NCBI GenBank assembly: GCA_034439615.1
Contig: JAWXAT010000034.1
Span: 41,247 to 105,246, forward strand
DNA: 64,000 bases
Origin: Oligoflexia bacterium
GTDB taxonomy: Bacteria; Bdellovibrionota; Bdellovibrionia; JABDDW01
Direction: 5' to 3'
How positions within the stretch are numbered: position 1 is the first letter of the stretch; every line of letters starts with the position of its first letter. The translations under genes and the position numbers were made by a program. This document shows positions 8,794 to 18,384 of this stretch, one piece after another. The notes beneath the pieces were generated by a model. That model ran no database searches, had not been told where the DNA came from, and saw only the letters and a program-made list of their open reading frames with translations.

Positions 8794-10940
8794 TTGACCA
8801 ATTCTCCTTTAGCCACTTCAGGAAGTGGAGGAATATTTAGAGCATCATCTTTTTGCAGTACGAATCTTGATTCAAGAGGTGTGTTTTTATAATTACTTTT
8901 TGCTAATCTCTGAAAAACCTCTTGAGCTTGATGTGGTGGTTCGCCAGGTGAGGGTTGTACCCGCACCCAGTTACTATCAGGCAAAAGCATGCGAGCTTTT
9001 TGATTATCTTTTAAAAATGTCTCTAAAATTACGTCACGAATGTATTTTTTTAATTCAGGATCATTAATTGGAAACGCAACTTCAATACGATTATGTAGAT
9101 TTCGCGGCATCCAATCAGCACTTGAAAGATAAATATGTGGGTTGCCCCCGTTTTGGAAAAAATAAATTCTACTGTGCTCTAAGTAACGATCAACAATACT
9201 AATAACGCGAATATTATCACTTAGCCCGGGGATTCCAGGTCTTAATATACAAGCTCCGCGCACAATAAGATCCACTTTAACACCCGCTTGAGAAGCCCTG
9301 TACAAGGCCTCAACAAGTTTTATATCTACAAGCGCATTCATTTTAGCAATAATATGAGCAGGGGCTCCTAATTTTGCACGTCTGATTTCATTTTGAATCC
9401 ATTGAGAAAGTTGATCATGCAACTGAACAGGGGCAGCTACAAAACTTTCAAATTTACGTGGAATAATTCCGATTTGAATTGCTTTAAAAATTTTCTCAGC
9501 ATCTCGACCTATCACAGGGTCAATGGTGAGTAGACTCAAGTCAGTATAAAGTCTTGCGGTATTTGAATTATAATTACCGGTTCCGATGTGTACAAATGAA
9601 GTTTCTTTATCGCCTTCTTTTCTAATGATTTGTGTTAATTTGCAGTGGATTTTTTTATCAGAAAATCCTTTTAAAATTACAACACCATATTTTTTAAGCT
9701 CTTTGGCAAGTTCGATATTACTCGCCTCATCAAATCGAGCGCGCAACTCAACAGCCACGGTAACTTTTTTACCGTTCTTAGCTGCTTGTATCAGCGCTTC
9801 AACTATGGGGGATTGTCTACCTGTACGATAAAGTGTTTGCCTAACTTCAGTGACATGGGGGTCAATCGCCGCAGCCTGCAAAAGATGCACAACCGTATCA
9901 AACGAATCATATGGGTGATGCAGTAAAATATCATGACCTCTAATAATTTGAACCAGATCAGGCACACGTTGAGTAACTGTTGCAGCTTTACTTTTTGGAA
10001 ATCGCAATGACTCAAAACCTTCGATATCATAAAGACGCCACAGTACTTTTAAATCAAGTGGCGCATCATACCGATAAAGTGCACGCGCATTGAGTTTATA
10101 AGCGTTGGCTAATAAAAGGGCCCCATCAGAAATATGAGGAGCATCAACTTCAAGTCGAACCACAGTCAATCTGCCGCGTGCAAGAATCGCCTCTTCAACT
10201 GTTGTGAGAAGTTCTTCTGGGTCTGTATTAGGGTCAATGATCACATCGGCATCGCGAATAAGTTTAAATGGAAAGGCCTCAAGCACTGGCTCATCCGGAA
10301 ACAAATGCTGAGCCCCTGCAACAATTAATTTTTCAGCTAATACAAAATGATGTGTAACTTGTGAAACATCGCCTGGTAAACGCACGAGTCTATCAGCCGT
10401 ATCAGCTAAACTAATAATTGCAAATTTAGTTTTAAATCTCACAAACACGTAAAGACGACTTCCATCAAGAAGATTGAGTTGTGAAAGATCTGCGAAATGT
10501 TGAATTTTTAAATGGGGTTGTAATTTTTTAACATGATCTAAAAGTGCCGAATCTGTGGGGCTGATTTGAGTTTGCATGTAAAGTTGTTTTGCTTTTAGTT
10601 TTTCTAAAAGATCACGAAGCACTAAACCTTGATCCCCTTTTTGCTCTAATGCCCACTCGCGTATTTGATACAAAACATCAATAGTTTGTTGACCATTGTC
10701 TTCTTTGGCATGTGGCCTGAGCTTCACCTTGCGTTCAAGGCCAGCAACGCGGATCATAAAAAATTCATCAAGATTTGAACTAACGATAGAAACGAATTTT
10801 AAACGCTCAAGCAAAGGATACCTCACATCTTGAGCTTCTTCGATGACGCGATCATTAAACGCAAGCCAACTCAACTCACGATTAGTGAGAGGTTTGAGTT
10901 CAATTTTATTTGCTTTATGCGTCGCTGTTTTTTCAGTCAT
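8790..10940 (-). CDS. ppk1: polyphosphate kinase 1
   Basis: 716 residues, standard Ppk1 length. It reversibly polymerises the gamma phosphate of ATP into inorganic polyphosphate. The N-terminal domain opens with NRELSWLAFNDRVIEEA; the two PLD-like halves carry His432 (KKIHCKL, the autophosphorylated His) and His451 (VHIGTGNYN), 19 residues apart as His435 and His454 are in E. coli. ATP-binding and core motifs such as DPHVTEVRQTLYR are intact. It is the first gene of a two-gene minus-strand unit with the thioredoxin/TPR protein; no exopolyphosphatase gene is beside it. Confidence 0.96.
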   Translation of the reverse strand: MTEKTATHKANKIELKPLTNRELSWLAFNDRVIEEAQDVRYPLLERLKFVSIVSSNLDEFFMIRVAGLERKVKLRPHAKEDNGQQTIDVLYQIREWALEQKGDQGLVLRDLLEKLKAKQLYMQTQISPTDSALLDHVKKLQPHLKIQHFADLSQLNLLDGSRLYVFVRFKTKFAIISLADTADRLVRLPGDVSQVTHHFVLAEKLIVAGAQHLFPDEPVLEAFPFKLIRDADVIIDPNTDPEELLTTVEEAILARGRLTVVRLEVDAPHISDGALLLANAYKLNARALYRYDAPLDLKVLWRLYDIEGFESLRFPKSKAATVTQRVPDLVQIIRGHDILLHHPYDSFDTVVHLLQAAAIDPHVTEVRQTLYRTGRQSPIVEALIQAAKNGKKVTVAVELRARFDEASNIELAKELKKYGVVILKGFSDKKIHCKLTQIIRKEGDKETSFVHIGTGNYNSNTARLYTDLSLLTIDPVIGRDAEKIFKAIQIGIIPRKFESFVAAPVQLHDQLSQWIQNEIRRAKLGAPAHIIAKMNALVDIKLVEALYRASQAGVKVDLIVRGACILRPGIPGLSDNIRVISIVDRYLEHSRIYFFQNGGNPHIYLSSADWMPRNLHNRIEVAFPINDPELKKYIRDVILETFLKDNQKARMLLPDSNWVRVQPSPGEPPHQAQEVFQRLAKSNYKNTPLESRFVLQKDDALNIPPLPEVAKGELVK

Positions 10941-11032
10941 GGAGGCATAGCCTAGCTTAAAATTCTTATGGCCTCAAGTTATGTCCTTGACCAAAAGTAC
11001 ACACAAGATTGAGCATATTAAGAGGGAGAACC

Positions 11033-12115
11033 ATGGAAAAAGTACGGGCACAATACGACAAATTTCCTTACCCAAAAGTAAGTTGGCTAGCTCATATCAA
11101 TCCAGCCAGTGTAGCCCATGCAAACTATGAGAGTGGGGCAGCCCTTGTTTACAGAGTTTTTCAGAAGCATGAAAATAAGAAAATACTTTTGCTGGGCTGC
11201 GGCACGACTGAGCCAGCGGCTTTCGCCATTGCACATCCCCATACACGAGTAACAGCTGTGGATTTCAGCTCAAAATCTATCAGCAATGCAAAGCGATTTT
11301 GTAAACTTCATTTAAAATTTAATGTCGATTTTCATAAAGTTGATCTCTTGAATTTTTGTGAACAAAACCAATCACAATTTGATTACATACATTGTTACGG
11401 TGTGATTCATCATCTCAGTGACCCCCAAAAAGGCTTTGCCGCAATAAGACGTGCACTTAAACCAAATGGCTTTGCTCGTGTGATGGTTTATTCAACAAGT
11501 AGTCGATGGCGCATTCAAAAGATCCAAGCCCTTGCCAAACTTTTAAACATCAATACAGCTAAAAATCTCACAGCCCTTCTCTCAACATTACCAATTGATC
11601 ACCCATTAAGACTTACTTTTGAGATGCACCCTGAAAAAAACAACCACTCAGGTTTCACCGATGCTTTTTTGCATGCTTGTGAAAACAGCTTCACACTTAC
11701 CGAACTTGAAAAAACTTTAAACGCCAATGATCTCATTCTTCATCATTGGGATTTTTCACAAAATATTATTAAGCTGCTATTACAAACCCCAGGTTATACT
11801 ACCTTTGAAAAAATTAAATGGTTAGAGGCAAGTGATCAATGGCCAACGTCTTTTAATTTTTGGGTATCACCATTAAAAAAAGTTAATCACACGACCAATT
11901 CATATATTACCAACCCCTTAATCAGTTGGCGTTTTAAAACAAATCTCCATTCAACTTTGCTTCGAAATACAATTAAACTTACCCCCCAACATCAAAAATG
12001 CTTAGCATTGTGTAAGGTTTTGCCTCTGCAAAAAAACATCATCCCTCCTGAATTACATAACACTCTGTATGAATTGGTTCAGGCGCGTTTTATATTAGAG
12101 GTAAATCACCAATGA
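11033..12115 (+). CDS. class I SAM-dependent methyltransferase
   Basis: 360 residues. The AdoMet-binding motif LLLGCGTTEPAAFA is near residues 55-68, followed by the acidic VTAVDFSSKSI and the DYIHCYGVIHHLSDP motif IV-like segment. The N-terminal AQYDKFPYPKVSW is typical of a methyltransferase subgroup often fused or linked to TPR proteins. The last 100 residues form an extra helical domain of unknown role. The ATG at 11033 is preceded by AGAGGGAG, which rules in favour of this start over an upstream TTG at 11009. It overlaps the next gene by 4 nt. Substrate unknown. Confidence 0.8.
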   Translation: MEKVRAQYDKFPYPKVSWLAHINPASVAHANYESGAALVYRVFQKHENKKILLLGCGTTEPAAFAIAHPHTRVTAVDFSSKSISNAKRFCKLHLKFNVDFHKVDLLNFCEQNQSQFDYIHCYGVIHHLSDPQKGFAAIRRALKPNGFARVMVYSTSSRWRIQKIQALAKLLNINTAKNLTALLSTLPIDHPLRLTFEMHPEKNNHSGFTDAFLHACENSFTLTELEKTLNANDLILHHWDFSQNIIKLLLQTPGYTTFEKIKWLEASDQWPTSFNFWVSPLKKVNHTTNSYITNPLISWRFKTNLHSTLLRNTIKLTPQHQKCLALCKVLPLQKNIIPPELHNTLYELVQARFILEVNHQ

Positions 12116-12690
12116 GTACTTCATTCATTGCACCCCTTCTATGGACAAACAACACGGTCGATGAATTTCAAAGTCTTTTAAAATCAGCACATGATCTTAG
12201 AATTACGTGGAACTGGGCGCCCTATCATCAATTAGGATTTCAAGTTTTTTTATGGGCAAGACAAAATAATTTAAGCTTACTTCAATTAGGCGAGCGACTT
12301 AAAGACCTTTCATGCCCGACACCTTCACGAGCCATGACTTCAGTATTTAAAAATTTAAATCTTTTAGATGAAACAGGAAGAATCAAAAACTTAGACCCCG
12401 AACCTCGAATGAGAGAAACTTTGCGTTTAATTGATGAACAATTCAATGAAACTTCTAAGACATATTTTCTTCCCACAATTTGTGATCTACAAAAACTCCT
12501 CACTCCACTTTCTTTCAAGTTTGACTTAAAGCTGGACACTGAATTTGAAGAATCGTCTAAATGGTTTACACATACCCAACAGCTCATGAAGAGATTTCAG
12601 GATACCTCACCCTGGGATACAATTTGTGTGGCAGAAATTCTTATCGGTACTACAAAATCAGCTTCCATACTTACTTTGCACAGGTTATAA
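12112..12690 (+). CDS. hypothetical protein, translationally coupled to the methyltransferase
   Basis: 192 residues, soluble, no signal peptide or membrane helix. ATG overlaps the methyltransferase stop as ATGA, so the two are very likely co-translated. The visible sequence is Trp- and Leu-rich at the N-terminus (WNWAPYHQLGFQVFLWARQNN) trimmed here to its character: aromatic helices. The middle is helical and charged. It could be an accessory or recognition subunit of the methyltransferase, which is inference from coupling only. No family is recognised. Confidence 0.6.
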   Translation: MSTSFIAPLLWTNNTVDEFQSLLKSAHDLRITWNWAPYHQLGFQVFLWARQNNLSLLQLGERLKDLSCPTPSRAMTSVFKNLNLLDETGRIKNLDPEPRMRETLRLIDEQFNETSKTYFLPTICDLQKLLTPLSFKFDLKLDTEFEESSKWFTHTQQLMKRFQDTSPWDTICVAEILIGTTKSASILTLHRL

Positions 12691-12716
12691 ATTCATCAAC
12701 CTTCGGGGAGAAGTTG

Positions 12717-13223
12717 ATGGAATTAGCAAAAGTTTATAGCCTCAAAACACACAAAGCCAAACAACTGGTTGAAGATGGAAAACATCAAATATCAATTGGT
12801 GATCTCGATGTGGCTGCAGAAACATTTCAAAAATCTATTGAGCTCGACGCCTCAGCCGATGCGTACACCTATTTAGGGTGGGTACTAAGCCTTAAAAATC
12901 AAACTGATGAAGCTATTGAATTATGCAAAAAAGCCATAGCAATTGATCCTGATTTTGGAAATCCATATAATGACATCGGTAGCTACCTTATCCAAAAAAA
13001 TCTGCTAACTGAGGCTATTCCTTGGTTAGAAAGTGCCAAAAAGGCAAAACGCTATGAGCCAAAGCATTTTCCTTACCTTAATTTAGGCCGTGTTTATTCA
13101 GCCCAAGGTCGTATTGATGAGGCTATTACTGAGTTCAAAATCGCCCTCAAATACGCTCCTGAGCATCAAGAAATCAAAAAAGTTCTCCTTCAACTTGAGA
13201 ATATCAAGAACCCCTCAAATTAA
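12717..13223 (+). CDS. TPR-repeat protein
   Basis: 168 residues made of about four tetratricopeptide repeats: GDLDVAAETFQKSIELD, ADAYTYLGWVLSLKNQTDEA, NPYNDIGSYLIQKNLLTEA and LNLGRVYSAQGRIDEAITEF show the W/L/G/Y/A/P spacing. There is no signal peptide, so it is probably a cytoplasmic protein-binding scaffold. The start is placed at ATG 12717, which has GGGGAG upstream; the frame is open much further back but that part overlaps the preceding gene. It follows the methyltransferase pair by 26 nt and may be the third gene of that unit. Confidence 0.8.
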   Translation: MELAKVYSLKTHKAKQLVEDGKHQISIGDLDVAAETFQKSIELDASADAYTYLGWVLSLKNQTDEAIELCKKAIAIDPDFGNPYNDIGSYLIQKNLLTEAIPWLESAKKAKRYEPKHFPYLNLGRVYSAQGRIDEAITEFKIALKYAPEHQEIKKVLLQLENIKNPSN

Positions 13224-13330
13224 TGCTCCGCGTAATCACCTAATAAGCTGTAAAATTTGAATTGATTCCTCTCACGTAACAGGCGAGAAACAAGTTCGCA
13301 TCTTTTTTCAAAGAAAAGGATTTAAGAACC

Positions 13331-15130
13331 ATGAGTCAATTAATTGTCAATGACTGCAGCATTTCCATGGCCACGGTCAATGGAAGCGGATCACAATCAG
13401 CAAACAATATTTTGCTTAAAACATTTTTTCGAATGGGAATACCTGTTGGCGCAAAAAATCTTTTTCCGTCCAATATCGCAGGCCTTCCAACTTGGTACAC
13501 AATCCGCGTAAACAAAAACGGATACACTGCACGAAAAAAAGAATTAGATATTCTTGTAGCTTTGAATCCCGCAACTTGGTTAGACGACGTCAAATCAGTA
13601 AATAAAGGTGGCGTTGTAATTTACAATAGTGAACTTCCAAAAGTCACTGGCATGCGTGATGACGTAACGTACTACCCTGTTCCATTTAAAAAAATCGCTG
13701 AAGAAAACTTTACTGAAATTAAACTTAGAAAACTTTTAACCAACATGATTTATGTTGGAGTGCTCACTGAACTTTTAGGAATAGATTTTGATGTTTTAAA
13801 AACGGCTGTTACCGATAACTTCGCGAGCAAACAAAAAGTCGTTGAAAGTAATCTCAAAGCTGTTCAAGTGGGTATCGATTGGGCAAAAGCAAATATTAAA
13901 AAAGTTGATCCCTTTAGAGTAGAAAAAATGAATGAGAATAAAGGGAAAATCATGATCGACGGTAATACAGCCGCAGCTCTAGGTTGTGTGTACGGCGGGT
14001 GTACATTTGTATCGTGGTACCCCATCACACCCTCAAGTTCTGTCTGTGAAGCCGTGATTGATTATTTTGAAGAACTCAGAGTTGATAGTAAAACCGGAAA
14101 GAAAAATTTTGCTGTGGTTCAAGCTGAAGATGAACTTGCAGCACTGGGCATGGCGTTAGGTGCTGGTTGGGCAGGAGCACGTTCAATGACTGCTACTGCT
14201 GGCCCCGGTATTAGTCTCATGGCAGAGTTCACAGGCTTTGGTTACTTTACAGAAATTCCCACAGTAATATTTGATATTCAACGTGTTGGACCATCAACCG
14301 GGTTACCCACACGCACAGCTCAAGGTGATGTAGACTTTACTTATCGCCTCAGTCATGGCGACACTCATCATCCAATTTTATTTCCAGCTAATCCGATAGA
14401 ATGTTTTGAAATGTCTAATGCAGCTTTTGATATTGCAGATCGCCTTCAAACACCAATTTTTGTTTTAAGTGATCTTGATTTGGGAATGAATCAATGGACA
14501 AGTGAAAAATTTAAAATGCCTGAAAAGCCTTTTGATCGCGGTAAAGTTCTCGACGTCGAAGGCCTCAATAAAGCTGGTAAATTTGAGCGCTACCGTGATG
14601 TTGATGGTGATGGAATTTGCTATCGAACACTTCCAGGCACTGATCACAAACTAGCATCTTACTTCTTACGTGGTTCAGGTCACAATGAAGGAGCAAAATA
14701 CACCGAGAAATCTGAAGACTATGTGAATCTTATGAATCGGTTGAAGAAAAAATTTGATACCGCAAGAAAATATGTTCCGTCTTGCATTAAACTAACTGAA
14801 GCTGGTGCAAAAGTGGGAATCATCGCCTATGGCAGTACAGATTTAGCAATGAACGAGATTCGTGACTCTTTACGCACCCAAGGTTTAAAAACTAATTACC
14901 TACGATTACGCGCATTGCCTATCACAGATGATGTTAAAAAATTCTATGATGAAAACGATCGCATTTATGTTGTTGAGCAAAATCGCGATGGTCAGATGGA
15001 ACAAATTTTACGATTAGAGATGGGTAAAGACGGACTCAAAAATCGCGCGGTAAAATATTTTGATGGTCTTCCATTAGATGCACGTTCCATTGTCGATGAT
15101 GTTCTCGCCCAAGAAAGAGGTCAAGCATGA
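13331..15130 (+). CDS. korA: 2-oxoacid:ferredoxin oxidoreductase, gamma-alpha subunit
   Basis: 599 residues. Residues 1-190 are the gamma domain (start NGSGSQSANNILLKTFFRMG) fused to the alpha subunit, which has the pyrimidine-binding domain (YPITPSSSVCEAV, ATAGPGISLMAEFTGFGYF, and RVGPSTGLPTRTAQGD) and a C-terminal transketolase-like domain. With the beta subunit it oxidatively decarboxylates a 2-oxoacid, usually 2-oxoglutarate, to the acyl-CoA with ferredoxin reduction. The stop overlaps the beta start by 4 nt. KorA type is preferred over pyruvate or branched-chain types because of the gamma-alpha fusion and two-gene layout, but the substrate is not proven by sequence. Confidence 0.9.
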   Translation: MSQLIVNDCSISMATVNGSGSQSANNILLKTFFRMGIPVGAKNLFPSNIAGLPTWYTIRVNKNGYTARKKELDILVALNPATWLDDVKSVNKGGVVIYNSELPKVTGMRDDVTYYPVPFKKIAEENFTEIKLRKLLTNMIYVGVLTELLGIDFDVLKTAVTDNFASKQKVVESNLKAVQVGIDWAKANIKKVDPFRVEKMNENKGKIMIDGNTAAALGCVYGGCTFVSWYPITPSSSVCEAVIDYFEELRVDSKTGKKNFAVVQAEDELAALGMALGAGWAGARSMTATAGPGISLMAEFTGFGYFTEIPTVIFDIQRVGPSTGLPTRTAQGDVDFTYRLSHGDTHHPILFPANPIECFEMSNAAFDIADRLQTPIFVLSDLDLGMNQWTSEKFKMPEKPFDRGKVLDVEGLNKAGKFERYRDVDGDGICYRTLPGTDHKLASYFLRGSGHNEGAKYTEKSEDYVNLMNRLKKKFDTARKYVPSCIKLTEAGAKVGIIAYGSTDLAMNEIRDSLRTQGLKTNYLRLRALPITDDVKKFYDENDRIYVVEQNRDGQMEQILRLEMGKDGLKNRAVKYFDGLPLDARSIVDDVLAQERGQA

Positions 15131-16197
15131 CACCACCAAATGATGCACCAGCACCTGTAACTCCAGCTGCTCCAGCTGCCCCTACTACCAACAAGGTTGG
15201 ATTAACAAAAGCTGATTATAAAGGTGCGCCGAGCACGTTATGCACTGGTTGTGGGCATGATAGTATTACAAATCACATCATCACTTCGTTTTATGAATTA
15301 GGAATTAATCCACACGAAGTAGCAAAGATGTCAGGAATAGGTTGTTCATCAAAAACTCCCGCATATTTTATGAGTCAAGCACACGGATTTAACTCTGTTC
15401 ACGGTAGAATGCCCTCAGTTTCTACAGGTGCAAAAGTTGCTAATTCAAAACTCAATATGATTGCAGTGAGTGGCGATGGCGATACCGCAAGCATTGGGCT
15501 TGGGCAATTTTGCCATCTTGTGCGACGAAATCTAGATATGGTGTACATCGTTGAAAATAACGGCGTGTACGGTTTAACAAAAGGGCAATTTTCAGCTACA
15601 GCAGATAAAGATTCAAAACTTAAATACGGTACTGTAAATCCTTTTGAACAAATTGATATCTGTGAACTTGCGATTGCAATGGGCTGTTCGTATGTGGCGC
15701 GCTCTTTTTCCGGCGACCCAAAACAACTTGTTCCATTAATTAAAGGTGCGATGAGCCACAAAGGTACAGCAATTATCGATTGTATCAGCCCTTGTGTTAC
15801 GTTTAATAATCACGAAGGTTCATCTCGTAGTTATTTGGCAGTAAAAGAAAAAGACACACCTATTCATGAAATTGGATTTGTTCATGGTGCTGATGAAATT
15901 AAAGTTGATTACGCCCCAGGTAGTTTAAAAGAAGTTGAATTCCCGGATGGAAGTATTGTGACGTTAAAAAAATTAGCTTTGGAATATGATCCTACAAATA
16001 AACTTGCAGCTATCAATATGCTTGAAGAATCAAAGCAAAAGGGTCAGCTCTTAACAGGTCTATTCTACGTCAATACCACCAATCGTCACCTCACAGAAAC
16101 CATGGCGTTAACTGACACTCCCCTGGCCCAGCTCACAGAAAAAGAACTAAGGCCCGGAAGTGAAGCCCTTGATAAAATCTTGCAGGGTTTTGCTTAA
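15127..16197 (+). CDS. korB: 2-oxoacid:ferredoxin oxidoreductase, beta subunit
   Basis: 356 residues, the thiamine-diphosphate subunit. After a Pro/Ala-rich tail of about 25 residues comes the iron-sulfur/TPP segment LCTGCGHDSI, then GIGCSSKTP, the TPP motif GDGDTASIGLGQF with the closing Asn in VENNGVYGLTKGQ, and CISPCVTFN. These cysteines fit the single 4Fe-4S cluster of KorB. Translational coupling with korA (ATGA overlap) supports a one-to-one complex. The N-terminal Pro/Ala extension is unusual for the family. A candidate terminator lies just downstream. Confidence 0.92.
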   Translation: MTPPNDAPAPVTPAAPAAPTTNKVGLTKADYKGAPSTLCTGCGHDSITNHIITSFYELGINPHEVAKMSGIGCSSKTPAYFMSQAHGFNSVHGRMPSVSTGAKVANSKLNMIAVSGDGDTASIGLGQFCHLVRRNLDMVYIVENNGVYGLTKGQFSATADKDSKLKYGTVNPFEQIDICELAIAMGCSYVARSFSGDPKQLVPLIKGAMSHKGTAIIDCISPCVTFNNHEGSSRSYLAVKEKDTPIHEIGFVHGADEIKVDYAPGSLKEVEFPDGSIVTLKKLALEYDPTNKLAAINMLEESKQKGQLLTGLFYVNTTNRHLTETMALTDTPLAQLTEKELRPGSEALDKILQGFA

Positions 16198-16224
16198 AAG
16201 TTACCCAGACTTTTAGTGGATCTA

Positions 16225-16252
16225 CTAGACCATTGGCCTAGGGTCTTTTATT
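16225..16252 (+). terminator. candidate intrinsic terminator of korAB
   Basis: CTAGACC, loop ATT, GGCCTAG (one A-C mismatch) or the alternative AGACC...GGTCT stem, followed by TTTTATT. It begins 28 nt after the korB stop. The stem is short, so this is a moderate candidate. Confidence 0.5.
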
Positions 16253-16315
16253 CCTATTTAATAAAAACAATAAAAAATCATGATGTTACGGCCATAAAAT
16301 GCCGAAAAAAGAAGC

Positions 16316-18382
16316 ATGAGTGATGATGAGAATTCAGAAGTAAAACCTCCTTTTGATTTTCCTCCAATTCCTACGGATTTGGCTACGCCAGAGGTGAATG
16401 AATTCACCGTTGAAATTCCAGTAGAAGTGCAAATGGAAGTTGCTGTTGAAACGCCAGTTGAATTACCACCAGATGTTCCAACGATACCTACTGTACACGC
16501 AACGGTACCTGCTCCCGCCACACCACCACCTATCCCGGTAGCAGCTGTCGCCCATGTTAAGCAGGCAATGCGAATACCCATTGCTCTTAAGCTTTCATTT
16601 ATTACAACGCTGCTCATGCTTTGCGCAACAATTCCGATTGCACTTCGTTCGAGTCATTTGTTTGAACAAGAATCAGGAAAGCGTGAAGAAGACACCAACC
16701 GTGACCAAGCAAAAACCGTATCTGATGAAGTACAAGAAACTTTTCAGGGCGTAATTGATAAATCAAAAGTTATTGGTAGTATTCTATATAAAACATTTGA
16801 TTCAGAAGCTAATCGAGAAGCAGCTCTTGAACTTTCATTCAGATCAGATCGAGATCTCGTAACCGTTGAAGTTCTGACACTTGTTGATAATAAACCAGTG
16901 GTTATCAAAAGAATTATCAACGAAGAATACTTAAAACAATATGATCTTAAAACTAATTTCATAGAAAATTTAAGAAATGCAAAACCATTTCCCATTGCAG
17001 TAAATTTTGCTGGCGATGTTGAAATTCGCAACTCAACTGTTGAGGGTGGAGCCCCGTTACTCACTATTGGTATACCATTAGTCAAAGATGATCTTGGCAA
17101 TATCACCCATGTTGTTTTAGCTGATGTAAGGCTTGATAAAATTCAAAAGATATTTTCAACAGTAAGTGAGCGTACTATTTATCTCATTGATCGTGAAGGT
17201 CATGTGCTAGCACATCCAGATGAGAAACTAGCTTTAACTGGTAAAAAACTTGATTACATTCCTATTGTATATCAAGCCTTGACTAAAAAAGTAGGGCAAT
17301 TTCAATCTCGTTTTGAAGACCCAGAAACTGAAGAAACGTTTGTCGCTGCATTTGTTAAAACACCTTTTGGCGCCACAGTTGTTTCTCAAGTTCCTGAAGC
17401 TGTAATTCTTGAACCTTCTCAGTTTGTAAGACGACAAGCTTTTTTGATCACAGGAATTGTTGTTTCCCTTGCCTTATTTTTCATTGTTCTTTTTGCTGCA
17501 AGTCTCACTCGCCCCTTAGAGGCATTGGTTCTTGCCACAAAAGAAATTGCAAAAGGTAATTTTGAAACATGTGTATCAGTAAGTACAAAAGATGAAGTTG
17601 GAGAACTCGCAACAGCTTTTGGAGACATGGTCGGCGGTCTAAAAGAGCGCGATAAAGTTAAAAATCTTTTTAATAAGTTTCACGGAACAGGTGTCGCCAA
17701 TCAGTTGATGTCAGGGGAACTTAAACTCGGAGGAGAACAAAAATTAGCCACAGTTTTCTTCAGTGATATTCGTGGATTCACCTCATTTAGTGAAAACATC
17801 ACACCTCAAGAAGTAGTTAATATGCTCAATGAATATTTTAAAGTCATGGTTAGTATTATCAATACCCATAAAGGTGTTGTTGATAAATTTATTGGTGACG
17901 CGATCATGGCTGTTTGGGGTGCACCTGAAAGTTTTGGCAATGATGCGGCCAATGCCATCAAGGCTTGTATTCAAATGCGCATTGCACTTGCAGAACTTAA
18001 TGACAGTCGAATCGCACGTGGACTTCCTGAAATAAAAATTGGAATGGGCGTACACACAGGAATTCTTATTGCCGGAACCATCGGCAGTGATGATCGCATG
18101 GAATACACAGTTATCGGCGATACCGTTAACATGGCCTCAAGAATTGAAGCTGCAACAAAAGCGTATGGAACAGATCTTCTTGTAAGTGAAGCAACATGCG
18201 ACAGTATAAAAGATCAATTTGTACTTGAACTCGCAGGCACAGCCGTGGTTAAAGGTAAGACTGAGCCTTTGAAATTATTTAAAGTAAAAGGCTATCTTGA
18301 TGAGCAGGGTCAATATGTCGAAGTAACGACTAAGTACTCTGCCTATGCAGCTGAAGCTGCTGATAAGGTGAAAGCCGCTTAA
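16316..18382 (+). CDS. membrane class III adenylate/guanylate cyclase with periplasmic sensor and HAMP
   Basis: 688 residues. A Pro/Val/Glu-rich cytoplasmic head (1-80) is followed by a membrane helix (about 89-110), a Cache-like extracytoplasmic region (about 115-370), a second helix (about 375-397), HAMP, and a cyclase domain from about 475. Metal Asp residues are in VFFSDIRGFT and KFIGDAIMAVWG, and the transition-state Asn/Arg in IGDTVNMASRIE. The Lys of VDKFIGD is the usual adenine-selecting Lys, so cAMP is the likelier product. All catalytic residues appear present. A methyltransferase gene starts 3 nt after its stop. Confidence 0.9.
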   Translation: MSDDENSEVKPPFDFPPIPTDLATPEVNEFTVEIPVEVQMEVAVETPVELPPDVPTIPTVHATVPAPATPPPIPVAAVAHVKQAMRIPIALKLSFITTLLMLCATIPIALRSSHLFEQESGKREEDTNRDQAKTVSDEVQETFQGVIDKSKVIGSILYKTFDSEANREAALELSFRSDRDLVTVEVLTLVDNKPVVIKRIINEEYLKQYDLKTNFIENLRNAKPFPIAVNFAGDVEIRNSTVEGGAPLLTIGIPLVKDDLGNITHVVLADVRLDKIQKIFSTVSERTIYLIDREGHVLAHPDEKLALTGKKLDYIPIVYQALTKKVGQFQSRFEDPETEETFVAAFVKTPFGATVVSQVPEAVILEPSQFVRRQAFLITGIVVSLALFFIVLFAASLTRPLEALVLATKEIAKGNFETCVSVSTKDEVGELATAFGDMVGGLKERDKVKNLFNKFHGTGVANQLMSGELKLGGEQKLATVFFSDIRGFTSFSENITPQEVVNMLNEYFKVMVSIINTHKGVVDKFIGDAIMAVWGAPESFGNDAANAIKACIQMRIALAELNDSRIARGLPEIKIGMGVHTGILIAGTIGSDDRMEYTVIGDTVNMASRIEAATKAYGTDLLVSEATCDSIKDQFVLELAGTAVVKGKTEPLKLFKVKGYLDEQGQYVEVTTKYSAYAAEAADKVKAA

Positions 18383-18384
18383 CC

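Noticed and set aside
12561..12716. Upstream extension of the TPR gene
   Set aside because: Lies in the previous gene; ATG 12717 has a good ribosome site.
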